From: JBOICV01 sp050740255
GTDB taxonomy: Bacteria; Pseudomonadota; Gammaproteobacteria; Nevskiales; JBOICV01
Length of the DNA: 24,193 bases
Direction: 5' to 3'
Assembly (NCBI GenBank): GCA_050740255.1
Contig: JBOICV010000022.1
Coordinates: forward strand, 1 to 24,193
Shown: positions 14,592 through 23,198 of the stretch, piece after piece
Layout: every line of letters begins with the position of its first letter
Numbering within the stretch: position 1 is the first letter of the stretch
Notes under the pieces: generated by a model
Databases searched by the model: none
What the model saw: only the letters and a program-made list of their open reading frames with translations
Told to the model about the DNA's origin: nothing
Position numbers and translations under genes: made by a program

Positions 14592-14858
14592 ATGCGGGCC
14601 GCTCTGCTGGTTGTGTTGCTGGTGCTTGCCGACCTCGCCTCGGCGATTGCGGTGATCGACGCCAAGCATGAGAGCCGCCGTCTGGAGAACGAATTGCAGC
14701 AACTGCGCGTGGCGCAGGATCAGATCAATACCGAGTGGGCGCAGTTGCAGTTGGAAGAAAGCGCCTGGGCCGGGCAGGGCCGCATGGAGCAGGTAGCGCG
14801 CGAGAAGCTCGGCATGCGCGAGCCGCCGGTATACACCATCGTGCAGGCGCGGCCATGA
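14592..14858 (+). CDS. ftsL: Cell division protein FtsL
   Basis: An 88-residue bitopic division protein. One membrane helix (about 4-22) is followed by a leucine-rich coiled coil (about 24-60, with the LENELQQLRVAQDQIN heptads) and the typical MEQVAREKLGM segment (66-76). FtsL pairs with FtsB and FtsQ and helps switch on FtsWI at the septum. The cytoplasmic tail is only about three residues, compared with over thirty in E. coli. Because the frame upstream is the rsmH stop codon, no longer start is possible. AGGTGG within the rsmH end serves as ribosome binding site. The stop overlaps the ftsI start by ATGA. Confidence 0.93.
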   Translation: MRAALLVVLLVLADLASAIAVIDAKHESRRLENELQQLRVAQDQINTEWAQLQLEESAWAGQGRMEQVAREKLGMREPPVYTIVQARP

Positions 14859-16633
14859 GTATCGCACTGCGCTTGCCCTTCGCTGGCGCCCCCCGGAGCG
14901 CGGCGCGGCCCAACCAGGTCGTGCCGGAGTTCGAGCCTTGGCGCGCCCGTCTGGTGCTGCTGGGTTTTGCTCTGCTGCTGCTGACGCTGGTCGCGCGGGC
15001 ATTTTATCTGCAGGTTTTCGATCACGATTTTCTGATCAGCGAAGGCACCAAGCGTCATATCCGCACGCTGACGGTGCCCGGCGGCCGTGGCGCGATTCTG
15101 GATCGCAACGGCACGCCGCTGGCCTTGTCGGCGCCGGTCGAATCGGTGTGGGCGGTGCCGGCCGAGCTACTGGGCGCGCGCGAACAACTACCGAAATTGG
15201 CGAAGCTGCTTGGCTTGAATCCGCGCGAGCTGAAAAAGCATTTGGAGGCACGCGCCGACAAGGGCTTTCTTTATCTGAAGCGGCAAATGAATCCGGGCGA
15301 CGCGGCGCGCGTATTGGCACTGGGTTTGCCGGGCGTATTTACGCAACGCGAATACCGCCGCTACTACCCGGCTGGAGAAGCCGCCGCGCAGCTGGTTGGA
15401 CTGACCGATATCGACATGAACGGCCAGGAGGGTCTGGAACTCGCGCTCGAAGCACAGCTCCGCGGCGAGGACGGCTCGCGGCGCGTGATCAAGGACCGCG
15501 TGGGCCGCGTGGTGGAGGATTTGGAGCAATACCGTCAGCCGCAGCCCGGCGCGGACGTGCGGCTCAGCATTGATTTGCGTCTACAACATCTGGCCTACCG
15601 CGAGCTGAAGAGCGCCGTCATCGAACAGCGCGCGGAGGGCGGCGTCGTCGTGCTGCTCGATCCGCATAACGGCGAGGTGCTGGCGCTGGCCAGCGACCCC
15701 AGTTTTAATCCGAATCGGCGCGAAGCGGTTGAACCGGCGGCGATGCGCCAGCGCGCCGTCACTGATTTATTCGAGCCGGGTTCCACCATCAAGCCGCTGG
15801 TGGTCGGGGCGGGTATCGAGGCGGGGCTCTATCGTCCGAGCAGCGTGATCAGCACCGAGCATGGACGCTGGCGTGTCGGCCGCTTGCTGGTCAAGGACGT
15901 ACACGATTACGGCGACGTGGATCTCACCACGCTGCTGATGAAGTCTTCCAATGTCGGCGCCGCCAAGATCGGCATGCAGCTCGGCGCGCAGCGCTTGTGG
16001 CAGGCCTATCGTGGCTACGGCATCGGCCAGCCGACCGGCAGCGATTTTCCTGGGGAAGTGCAGGGCGTGCTGCGACCCGCCAAGCAATGGGGCCAGATCG
16101 CTACGGCAACCTCGTCCTACGGCTATGGCTTTTCGCTGAACGCACTGCAACTGGCGCGGGCCTACTCCGCGTTGGCGGCCGACGGGCTGCTGCCGGCGGT
16201 GACGCTGGTGAAGCGCGATGGACAAGTTCTCGCCGAACGTCCGCGCGCGCTGTCCGTCAGCACCGCGCGCGAATTGCGGCGCATGTTGGAAACCGTCATT
16301 TCGCCGAAGGGCACGGCGCGGCGCGCAGCGGTCGAGGGTTATCGCATCGCCGGCAAGACCGGCACAGTGCACAAGGTCGCGCCCGGCGGCGGTTATCTCG
16401 GCCGCAGTTACCAGTCGCTATTCGTCGGCATGGTGCCGGCGGAACGGCCGCGGCTGGTGGCGGTGATCATGATTGACGAGCCGAACGCTGGCCAGCATTA
16501 CGGCGGCGCGGTCGCTGCGCCCGTGTTCGCCAAGATTATGCAACGCGCCTTGCGTGCGATGCGCGTGCCACCGGAAATGCCGGTCAGCACGGTTACCGCC
16601 GCCAAGCCCCTGCCGCCGGAAGCGCGCATATGA
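14855..16633 (+). CDS. ftsI: Septal peptidoglycan transpeptidase FtsI (PBP3)
   Basis: A 592-residue class B penicillin-binding protein that cross-links septal peptidoglycan as partner of FtsW. A short cytoplasmic N-terminus precedes the membrane helix (about 32-52). The dimerisation/pedestal region carries RGAILDRNGTPLA (78-90). The transpeptidase domain (about 260-565) has the catalytic S310-TIK-313, the S364-S-N366 motif and K501-TGT-504. The ATG at 14855 overlaps the ftsL stop (ATGA) and gives a normal-size protein. A longer reading back to 14735 would lie across ftsL and adds a non-family, Arg/Ala-rich stretch. It ends in an ATGA overlap with murE. Confidence 0.96.
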   Translation: MSIALRLPFAGAPRSAARPNQVVPEFEPWRARLVLLGFALLLLTLVARAFYLQVFDHDFLISEGTKRHIRTLTVPGGRGAILDRNGTPLALSAPVESVWAVPAELLGAREQLPKLAKLLGLNPRELKKHLEARADKGFLYLKRQMNPGDAARVLALGLPGVFTQREYRRYYPAGEAAAQLVGLTDIDMNGQEGLELALEAQLRGEDGSRRVIKDRVGRVVEDLEQYRQPQPGADVRLSIDLRLQHLAYRELKSAVIEQRAEGGVVVLLDPHNGEVLALASDPSFNPNRREAVEPAAMRQRAVTDLFEPGSTIKPLVVGAGIEAGLYRPSSVISTEHGRWRVGRLLVKDVHDYGDVDLTTLLMKSSNVGAAKIGMQLGAQRLWQAYRGYGIGQPTGSDFPGEVQGVLRPAKQWGQIATATSSYGYGFSLNALQLARAYSALAADGLLPAVTLVKRDGQVLAERPRALSVSTARELRRMLETVISPKGTARRAAVEGYRIAGKTGTVHKVAPGGGYLGRSYQSLFVGMVPAERPRLVAVIMIDEPNAGQHYGGAVAAPVFAKIMQRALRAMRVPPEMPVSTVTAAKPLPPEARI

Positions 16634-18135
16634 GCGCCTATGTTGAACCGGTAGCGCGCGCGCAGCGGCTGCCTGATTTGCTGGCGGGCTGGGCTTCCGC
16701 TGTGCCCGATCTCGAAATCGGCGCCGTCGCAGTGGATAGCCGCGAGGTGACGCCCGGGGCATTGTTTCTGGCCTGTCAGGGCGGACACAGCCACGGGCTG
16801 GCGCATCTCGATGAAGCGTTCAGACGCGGCGCGACCGCCGTCGCCTGGGAACCGGCGGCCGGCGTCAAGCCGCCGCGCGCCGACCTACCCAATATCGAAG
16901 TGCCGGCCTTGTCGGCGCGGGTCGGTGAAATCGCCGCGCGCATGTTCGACGCGCCTTCCACCCGCCTATTCGTGGTCGGCATCACCGGCACCGATGGTAA
17001 AACGTCCACCGCACATCTGATCAGCCAGGCCTTGGCGCAACTCGGCACGCGCTGTGGCTATCTCGGTACTTTGGGTTACGGATTTCTCGGGGCGCTGGCG
17101 CCCGCCACGCACACCACGCCTGATGCGGTGCAATTGCAGCGCTGGCTGGCGCGCTTGCTCGCCAGCGGCGCACAGGCAGTGGCCCTGGAAGCGTCGTCAC
17201 ATGCGCTCGATCAGAGCCGCGTCAACGGCGTGCAATTCGATGTCGCAGTACTGACCAATGTCACGCGCGACCATCTGGATTATCACGGCGATGTGAGCCG
17301 CTACGCCGCCGCCAAGCGCAAGCTGTTCGCGATGCCGGGTCTGCGCACGGCGATCATGAATCAGGACGACGCCTGCGGCGCCGAGTGGCTGCGCGATCTC
17401 GCCGGTAACATCGATGGCGTCGCCTATGGCATTGGCAGCAGCGCACACCCCGCAGCTTTGCGTCATGTGCTCGCGGACGAGCCGGAGTTGACAGCGCAGG
17501 GATTGCGCCTGTACGTGCGCAGCAGTTGGGGCGAGGGCGTGCTGGACAGCGCCCTGCTCGGGCGCTTCAACGCTTACAACCTGCTGGCCGCACTGGCGGT
17601 GCTGCTGGAGAAGGGCGAGCCCTTGCCCCGCGCGCTGGCGGCGCTCAACCGCGCTGTCACCGTGCCGGGTCGCATGCAGGCCTTGCGCCGCCCCGGCAAA
17701 CCCCTGGTGGTCGTGGACTATGCGCACACACCGGAAGCCGTGACGCAGGCGCTGCGCGCCGCGCGTGCGCATTGCAGCGGCAAACTGGTATGCGTATTCG
17801 GCTGCGGCGGTGATCGCGACCGCGGCAAGCGCCCGCTGATGGCGCAGGCGGTGGCGCAGGCCGCCGACCTCGCGGTGGTGACCGATGACAATCCGCGCAG
17901 TGAAGCACCGCAGGCCATCGTGCGCGACATCGTCGCCGGGCTGCCGCCAAGCTTTCCCTACGAGATCCAGCACGATCGCGGCAAAGCCATTCGACAGGCG
18001 ATTGCAGCCGCCGCTGCGCGCGACGTGGTGCTGATTGCGGGCAAGGGTCACGAGGACTATCAGATATACGGCGCTGAGCGCCGCCATTTCAGCGACGTGG
18101 AAACCGCGCAGGCGCTGCTTGGGGCGAGCGCATGA
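16630..18135 (+). CDS. murE: UDP-MurNAc-tripeptide synthetase MurE (meso-diaminopimelate adding)
   Basis: A 501-residue cytoplasmic Mur ligase that adds the third residue to UDP-MurNAc-L-Ala-D-Glu. Visible elements are the ATP loop GITGTDGKTSTAH (117-129), THTTPDA (160-166), EASSHALDQ (187-195), the carbamylated-lysine region AAAKRKLF (226-233, K229) and, in the C-terminal domain, DDNPRSE (419-425). The DNPR motif is the established marker for meso-diaminopimelate rather than lysine, so this cell wall should be of the Gram-negative DAP type. The start overlaps the ftsI stop (ATGA) with GGAAG seven bases upstream, and the stop overlaps the murF start the same way. Confidence 0.96.
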   Translation: MSAYVEPVARAQRLPDLLAGWASAVPDLEIGAVAVDSREVTPGALFLACQGGHSHGLAHLDEAFRRGATAVAWEPAAGVKPPRADLPNIEVPALSARVGEIAARMFDAPSTRLFVVGITGTDGKTSTAHLISQALAQLGTRCGYLGTLGYGFLGALAPATHTTPDAVQLQRWLARLLASGAQAVALEASSHALDQSRVNGVQFDVAVLTNVTRDHLDYHGDVSRYAAAKRKLFAMPGLRTAIMNQDDACGAEWLRDLAGNIDGVAYGIGSSAHPAALRHVLADEPELTAQGLRLYVRSSWGEGVLDSALLGRFNAYNLLAALAVLLEKGEPLPRALAALNRAVTVPGRMQALRRPGKPLVVVDYAHTPEAVTQALRAARAHCSGKLVCVFGCGGDRDRGKRPLMAQAVAQAADLAVVTDDNPRSEAPQAIVRDIVAGLPPSFPYEIQHDRGKAIRQAIAAAAARDVVLIAGKGHEDYQIYGAERRHFSDVETAQALLGASA

Positions 18136-19505
18136 AGATGTCGCTCGCGGAACTGGCGCAAGTCAGCGGCGGCCGGCTGATCGGCGCTGACACTGCGTTT
18201 ATCAGCGCGGCGATTGATACGCGCAAGCTGAAAGCAGGGGAGCTATTCGTCGCCCTGCCGGGCGCGAACACGGACGGCCACCGCTTCGTCGGCCAGGCCG
18301 AGCAGATGGGCGCCGCCGGCGCTCTGGTCGTCCGTGCCACCGACAGCAAGTTGCCGCAAGTCGTGGTGAGTGACGCCTTGCTCGCGCTGCAGCGCTACGC
18401 GGCATATCAGCGCGCGCGCTTCGCCGGCCGCGTGCTGGCGGTGACCGGCAGCAATGGCAAGACCACCACCAAACAGATGCTGGCCTCGATACTGGCTGAG
18501 CGTTTCAGCGCAGACGAGCTGCTGTACACCGAAGGCAATCTCAACAACCACATCGGCGTGCCGCTGACCCTGCTCAGGCTCGGCGCGCGGCATCGTGCCG
18601 CGGTGATCGAGCTGGGCGCCAATCATGCGGGTGAGATTGCGCAACTGGCGAGCATCGCCCAACCGCAGATCGGTCTGGTGACGCTGGCCGGTGCGGCGCA
18701 TCTGGAGGGCTTTGGCAATATCGCCGGTGTCGCTCAGGCCAAGGGCGAATTGTTCGCCGCCTTACCCGCCGGCGGCACCGCGGTGATCAATGCCGACGAC
18801 GCTTACGCGGAACTTTGGCGTGGCATGGCGGGACATTGTCAGCGCGTCGAATTCGGTTTCGCGGCCGCCGCGGGTTTCCGAGCGCGTGAAATGCGCGATC
18901 ACCAAGGCGGCCAGCGCTTCCTATTGTTGAGCCCGGACGGCGAAATCGAGATCCGTCTGCCACTGCTCGGACGGCACAACGTGCAGAACGCACTCGGCGC
19001 CGCCGCGGCTGGACACGCCGCCGGCGCCGATCTGGCGCAGATCGCGCGCGGACTGGCCGCGGTGCGTAATGTCGAAGGCCGTCTGGCGCCGCAGGCCGGA
19101 CTGCACGGCGCCGCTGTGGTGGACGACAGTTACAACGCCAATCCCACCTCGATGCGCGCCTCGCTGGAGTGGCTGGCGGTACAACCGGGGCGGCGCTGGT
19201 TCGCCATGGGCGATATGGCGGAGCTCGGCACCGACGCCGCGTCATGGCACCGCCAAATCGGCGAGTGGGCGCGCGCCAGCGGCATCGAGCGGCTGTACGC
19301 CTTGGGTCCGCTGTCGCAGGAGGCGGTGCAGAGCTTCGGCGCCGGCGCACGACACTTCGCTTCGCACGCGGAACTGGCAGGTGCCATCGCCGATGAACTG
19401 ACGGCGGAAGTGACGGTGCTGGTCAAAGGCTCGCGTTCTGCGCAGATGGAGCGCGTCGCGCAGTTGCTGCTGGCGCGGTCGCCGGTTGCGGCCAACGCGC
19501 ACTGA
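18132..19505 (+). CDS. murF: UDP-MurNAc-tripeptide:D-Ala-D-Ala ligase MurF
   Basis: A 457-residue Mur ligase that adds D-Ala-D-Ala to complete UDP-MurNAc-pentapeptide. The order is N-terminal substrate domain (1-90), ATPase core with VTGSNGKTTTK (104-114), the EGNLNNHIGVPLTLL segment (about 136-150), IELGANHAGEI, AHLEGFG and KGELF with the modified lysine, then a C-terminal domain with DDSYNANPTSM and GDMAELG. All hallmark residues are present. It starts in an ATGA overlap with murE. It is followed by a 12-base gap, the first real gap in the cluster after rsmH, with a strong GAGGGGG ribosome binding site for mraY. Confidence 0.96.
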   Translation: MKMSLAELAQVSGGRLIGADTAFISAAIDTRKLKAGELFVALPGANTDGHRFVGQAEQMGAAGALVVRATDSKLPQVVVSDALLALQRYAAYQRARFAGRVLAVTGSNGKTTTKQMLASILAERFSADELLYTEGNLNNHIGVPLTLLRLGARHRAAVIELGANHAGEIAQLASIAQPQIGLVTLAGAAHLEGFGNIAGVAQAKGELFAALPAGGTAVINADDAYAELWRGMAGHCQRVEFGFAAAAGFRAREMRDHQGGQRFLLLSPDGEIEIRLPLLGRHNVQNALGAAAAGHAAGADLAQIARGLAAVRNVEGRLAPQAGLHGAAVVDDSYNANPTSMRASLEWLAVQPGRRWFAMGDMAELGTDAASWHRQIGEWARASGIERLYALGPLSQEAVQSFGAGARHFASHAELAGAIADELTAEVTVLVKGSRSAQMERVAQLLLARSPVAANAH

Positions 19506-19517
19506 GGGGGAAATCAC

Positions 19518-20639
19518 ATGCTGATAGAAGTGGCCGAATTTCTCGCCCAGTTCAACTCCGGCTTCAACGTGGTGCAGTACCTCACGGTGCGCGCCATCTT
19601 TTCCATCATCACCGCGCTGCTGGTGGCGCTGATATTCGGCCCGCTGATCATCCGTCGTCTGACTTTCATGAAGGTCGGGCAGGTGGTGCGCGACGACGGC
19701 CCGCAATCGCACCTGGTCAAGGCCGGCACGCCGACCATGGGCGGCACTTTCATCCTGTTTGCCATCACGGTGAGCACGCTGCTGTGGGCCGATCTTGGCA
19801 ACAAATACGTGTGGATTGCGCTGCTCACCACGCTGGCCTACGGCGCGATCGGTTTCGTGGACGATTACCGCAAGCTGAAGTTCGGTAATTCGAAAGGACT
19901 ATCGGCGAAGGCCAAATATTCCTGGCAGACGCTTGCGGGTCTGGCTGCGGCCGCCGCGCTTTACGCCGTGGGCGATAGCGAGGTCGCCACGACTTTGTAT
20001 GTGCCGATGCTCAAAGAAGTCTCGATACCGCTGGCTTTCGAGACCGATTTCACCACTTTCAGCTTCGTCGGCGGACTGGGCTTCGTGATCTGGGGTTACC
20101 TGGTCATCGTCGGTAGCAGCAACGCGGTAAATCTCACCGATGGCCTCGACGGGCTGGCGATCATGCCAGCGGCATTAGTGGCCTCGGCGCTGGCGGTGTT
20201 CGCCTATGTGGCTGGCCACGTGAAATTCGCGGAATACCTCGGTATTCCCTATATCGCCGGCGTCGGCGAAGTCGCGATCTTCGCGGTGGCGATCGGCGGC
20301 GCGGGCCTTGGTTTTCTATGGTTCAACACCTATCCGGCGCAGGTCTTCATGGGCGATGTCGGCGCGCTGGCGCTCGGCGCGGCACTCGGCGTGATCGCGC
20401 TGATCGTGCGGCAGGAGCTGGTGCTGCTGGTGATGGGCGGCGTGTTCGTCGCCGAAACAATTTCGGTGATGCTGCAGGTCGGTTCTTACAAGCTCACCAA
20501 GAAGCGCATCTTCCGCATGGCGCCGCTGCACCACCACTTCGAGCTGAAGGGCTGGGCCGAACCGAAAATCATCGTGCGCTTCTGGATCATCACCCTGGTA
20601 CTGGTGCTGGTCGGCCTGGCGACGCTGAAAATCCGGTGA
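19518..20639 (+). CDS. mraY: Phospho-MurNAc-pentapeptide transferase MraY
   Basis: A 373-residue ten-helix inner-membrane enzyme that joins phospho-MurNAc-pentapeptide to undecaprenyl phosphate, forming lipid I. Key motifs: DDYRK (115-119) with the two catalytic-site aspartates, NAVNLTDGLDGLA (202-214), FMGDVGALALG (277-287) with the third Asp, and the HHHFE loop (338-342). The usual FMGDVGS reads FMGDVGA, a variant I believe is common in relatives. The ribosome binding site GAGGGGG, eight bases before the ATG, is the strongest in the cluster, consistent with independent initiation for an enzyme whose gene is not overlapped by its neighbour. Confidence 0.97.
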   Translation: MLIEVAEFLAQFNSGFNVVQYLTVRAIFSIITALLVALIFGPLIIRRLTFMKVGQVVRDDGPQSHLVKAGTPTMGGTFILFAITVSTLLWADLGNKYVWIALLTTLAYGAIGFVDDYRKLKFGNSKGLSAKAKYSWQTLAGLAAAAALYAVGDSEVATTLYVPMLKEVSIPLAFETDFTTFSFVGGLGFVIWGYLVIVGSSNAVNLTDGLDGLAIMPAALVASALAVFAYVAGHVKFAEYLGIPYIAGVGEVAIFAVAIGGAGLGFLWFNTYPAQVFMGDVGALALGAALGVIALIVRQELVLLVMGGVFVAETISVMLQVGSYKLTKKRIFRMAPLHHHFELKGWAEPKIIVRFWIITLVLVLVGLATLKIR

Positions 20640-20643
20640 AGCG

Positions 20644-22017
20644 ATGAGCGCCTACACGAACCAACCCATCCTCGTCGCCGGTCTCGGTGCGACCGGCTTG
20701 TCGCTGGTGCGTTATCTCTCGTCACAGGGCGCGCGCGTGACGGTGACCGATACCCGCGCGGCGCCACCGGGCCTGGCGCAATTACAGAAGGAATTTCCGC
20801 AGATTCCGCTGCGGCTCGGCCGCAATGATCCGGGTTTGCTGGAGGGAATCGAGCATCTCGCACTGTCGCCTGGCGTTGATTTGCGCCTACCTTTCATCAT
20901 CGAGGCGCAGCAACGCGGCTTGCCGCTATGGGGCGATATCGAATTCTTCGCCCGTGCAATCAAGGCGCGGCCACAGGCACAAGTCGTTGGCATTACCGGC
21001 AGCAATGGCAAGAGCACCGTCACCACCTTGCTGGGCGAGATGGCGCGAGTGGCCGGCAAGTCGGTCGCGGTCGGCGGCAATCTTGGTACGCCGGCGCTCG
21101 ACCTGCTGCGCGAGGATGCTGAGATTTACCTGTTCGAACTCTCCAGCTTTCAGCTGGAGCTGACGCAGACCTTCGCCTGTACCGCCGCCGTCTGCTTGAA
21201 CGTGTCGGCGGACCATATCGACCGCCACGGCTCGCTCGAACACTATCGGGCGCTGAAGCTGGCGATCTACCGCAATGCCCGCGTCGCTGTGACGAATGCC
21301 GACGATTCACTCGCGCAACCACAGCTCCGAGTTGACCAAAGCAACAAGGCTTTTGGTCTCGGCACACCCGCCGGCGATGCTTATGGGCTGATTGAGGAAG
21401 CCGGCGCGCGCTGGCTGGCACAGGATCACGAGAAGATTCTGCCGCTCGCCGCGCTGCGGATTTACGGCTTGCACAACGCCGCCAACGCGCTCGCGGCGCT
21501 CGCTTTGGGCGACGCGCTGGGCCTGTCGCGCGCCGCGATGGTCAAGGCGCTGCGCGACTTCGGCGGCTTGCCGCATCGCTGCCAGTGGGTTGCGGAAGTC
21601 GCGCACGTCAACTACTACAACGACTCCAAGGGCACCAATGTCGGCGCCACGCTCGCCGCCATGGCGGGTCTGCCGGTGCCGGTGGTGCTACTGGCCGGCG
21701 GCCAGGCCAAGGGCGGCGATTTCAAACCCTGGCGGCCGCTGCTAAAGGAAAAGGGCCGCGCGCTGGTGTTGTTCGGTGAGGACGCGCCGCTGATCGCCCG
21801 CGCGGTCGGTGATGCCGTCGCGCAATATCAGGTCGGCTCGATGCGTGAAGCGGTGCAGCAGGCCGCCGCGGTGGCAAGACCCGGCGATGCGGTGCTGCTC
21901 TCGCCGGGCTGCGCGAGTTTCGACATGTTTCAAGGCTATGCCGACCGCGGCGCGCAGTTCAGCGCCGAAGTCGCGCGGCTCGGCGCGGCGCCGCAGCGCC
22001 AGGGAGTCCGCGCATGA
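20644..22017 (+). CDS. murD: UDP-MurNAc-L-Ala:D-glutamate ligase MurD
   Basis: A 457-residue Mur ligase that adds D-glutamate to UDP-MurNAc-L-alanine. N-terminal UMAG-binding domain with VAGLGATGLS (11-20) and LSPGV (74-78); central ATPase domain with GITGSNGKSTVTTLLG (116-131), ELSSFQLE (165-172) and NVSADHIDRH (186-195), and the modified lysine in ALKLAIY (K205); C-terminal domain with NYYNDSKGTNVGAT. No truncation or missing residue is seen. It lies four bases after mraY and its stop overlaps the ftsW start by ATGA. Confidence 0.96.
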   Translation: MSAYTNQPILVAGLGATGLSLVRYLSSQGARVTVTDTRAAPPGLAQLQKEFPQIPLRLGRNDPGLLEGIEHLALSPGVDLRLPFIIEAQQRGLPLWGDIEFFARAIKARPQAQVVGITGSNGKSTVTTLLGEMARVAGKSVAVGGNLGTPALDLLREDAEIYLFELSSFQLELTQTFACTAAVCLNVSADHIDRHGSLEHYRALKLAIYRNARVAVTNADDSLAQPQLRVDQSNKAFGLGTPAGDAYGLIEEAGARWLAQDHEKILPLAALRIYGLHNAANALAALALGDALGLSRAAMVKALRDFGGLPHRCQWVAEVAHVNYYNDSKGTNVGATLAAMAGLPVPVVLLAGGQAKGGDFKPWRPLLKEKGRALVLFGEDAPLIARAVGDAVAQYQVGSMREAVQQAAAVARPGDAVLLSPGCASFDMFQGYADRGAQFSAEVARLGAAPQRQGVRA

Positions 22018-23198
22018 TGCGGCTGAGCCTGGCCTATCCACGCCGGCAGAACTGGACCTGGCCCGAGCTGCGCATGCTGGATCGTGGGCTCTTGTTCAGC
22101 GCGCTGCTGCTGACGACCTGGGGCCTGGTCATGGTGGCGTCCAGTTCGATCGCGGTCGCTGAGCGGCAGACGGGCGAGTTGTTCTACTACTTCTATCGCC
22201 AGCTCGCATTCGCCAGCGGCGGCCTGCTGCTGGGTGTCGCGCTGTTCCAGGTGCCACTGGTGCTGTGGCAGGAGAATCGCTTCGCGCTGCTCGCCACCGC
22301 CTTACTACTATTGCTGGCGGTATTTCTGCCAGGCGTGGGGCACGAGGTAAACGGCGCGCAGCGCTGGCTCAGCTTCGGCCCGGTCAACGTGCAGGCGTCC
22401 GAGCCGGCGCGCCTCTGTTTGATCGGCTATCTGGCCAGTTATCTCGTAGCCCGCCGTGCCGAGTTCACTTTGAACTTCTGGGGTCTGCTCAAGCCGGTAC
22501 TACCCATCGTGTTCGCCTGCGGTCTGCTGATCCTGCAGCCGGACTTCGGTGCGACCGTGGTGCTGCTCGGCATCACCCTGATTCTGCTGTTTCTCGCCGG
22601 CGCGCGCCTGATCTATGTCGCCGGCGCCATCGGCACCGCGGTGGCGGCGCTCGCGCTGCTGGCAGTGACCTCGCCTTACCGCATGCGCCGGCTGGTGAGT
22701 TTTACCGACCCGTGGCAGGACCCGTTCGACTCGGGTTTCCAGTTGTCGCAGGCGCTGATTGCGATCGGGCGCGGCGAATGGGGTGGCGTTGGTCTGGGCA
22801 ATAGCATCCAGAAACTGTTGTATCTGCCGGAGACACATACCGACTTTCTGTTCGCGGTACTGGCCGAAGAGTTCGGCTTGTTCGGCACGCTGCTGTTGCT
22901 GCTGTTATTCGCCTGGCTGATCAAGAGCGGCTTCGCCATCGGCGCACGCGCGCGCAACGCCCAGCAACCCTTTGGCGCCTACCTGGCCTATGGCTTGACC
23001 AGTTGGATCGGCTTGCAGGCGCTGGTGAATATCGGCGTGAACATGGGTTTGCTGCCCACCAAGGGCTTGACGCTGCCGCTGATGAGCTACGGCGGCTCCA
23101 GCTTGATGGTGATGTGCATGGCCGTCGCTTTAATCCTGCGCGTGGATTACGAGGCGATTCACGTCTTGCCGCCGCGGCCGCTGGAGACGCGGCTATGA
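22014..23198 (+). CDS. ftsW: Septal peptidoglycan glycosyltransferase FtsW
   Basis: A 394-residue SEDS-family enzyme with about ten membrane helices that polymerises lipid II at the septum with FtsI. Motifs: GHEVNGAQRWL (109-119), QPDFGATVV (175-183), SFTDPWQDPFDSGFQLSQAL (229-248), GNSIQKLLYLPETHTDFLF (262-280), in which D277 corresponds to the essential acidic residue of SEDS enzymes, and LPTKGLTLPLMSYGGSS (347-363). Its closeness to murG and ftsI marks it as FtsW rather than RodA. Two adjacent ATGs (22014, 22017) are possible; the first overlaps the murD stop (ATGA), with GGGAG upstream. Confidence 0.96.
   Translation: MMRLSLAYPRRQNWTWPELRMLDRGLLFSALLLTTWGLVMVASSSIAVAERQTGELFYYFYRQLAFASGGLLLGVALFQVPLVLWQENRFALLATALLLLLAVFLPGVGHEVNGAQRWLSFGPVNVQASEPARLCLIGYLASYLVARRAEFTLNFWGLLKPVLPIVFACGLLILQPDFGATVVLLGITLILLFLAGARLIYVAGAIGTAVAALALLAVTSPYRMRRLVSFTDPWQDPFDSGFQLSQALIAIGRGEWGGVGLGNSIQKLLYLPETHTDFLFAVLAEEFGLFGTLLLLLLFAWLIKSGFAIGARARNAQQPFGAYLAYGLTSWIGLQALVNIGVNMGLLPTKGLTLPLMSYGGSSLMVMCMAVALILRVDYEAIHVLPPRPLETRL

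Noticed and set aside
14735..14854. N-terminal extension of ftsI
   Set aside because: It would overlap ftsL in another frame and adds a residue stretch not seen in FtsI. The ATGA start at 14855 gives the normal protein.
13368..15002. Long minus-strand open frame (544 codons) across mraZ, rsmH and ftsL
   Set aside because: It lies opposite three well-recognised genes, is Arg/Gln/His/Ala-rich as expected for an antisense frame in GC-rich DNA, and matches no family.
17197..18087. Minus-strand open frame (296 codons) opposite murE
   Set aside because: Antisense shadow of murE with low-complexity composition and no ribosome binding site or family motif.
20470..20510. Ala in place of Ser in the MraY FMGDVGS motif (the motif itself lies at about 20346-20378)
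   Set aside because: The catalytic Asp is intact and, as I recall, the Ala form is common in related proteobacteria, so it is not a sign of lost function.
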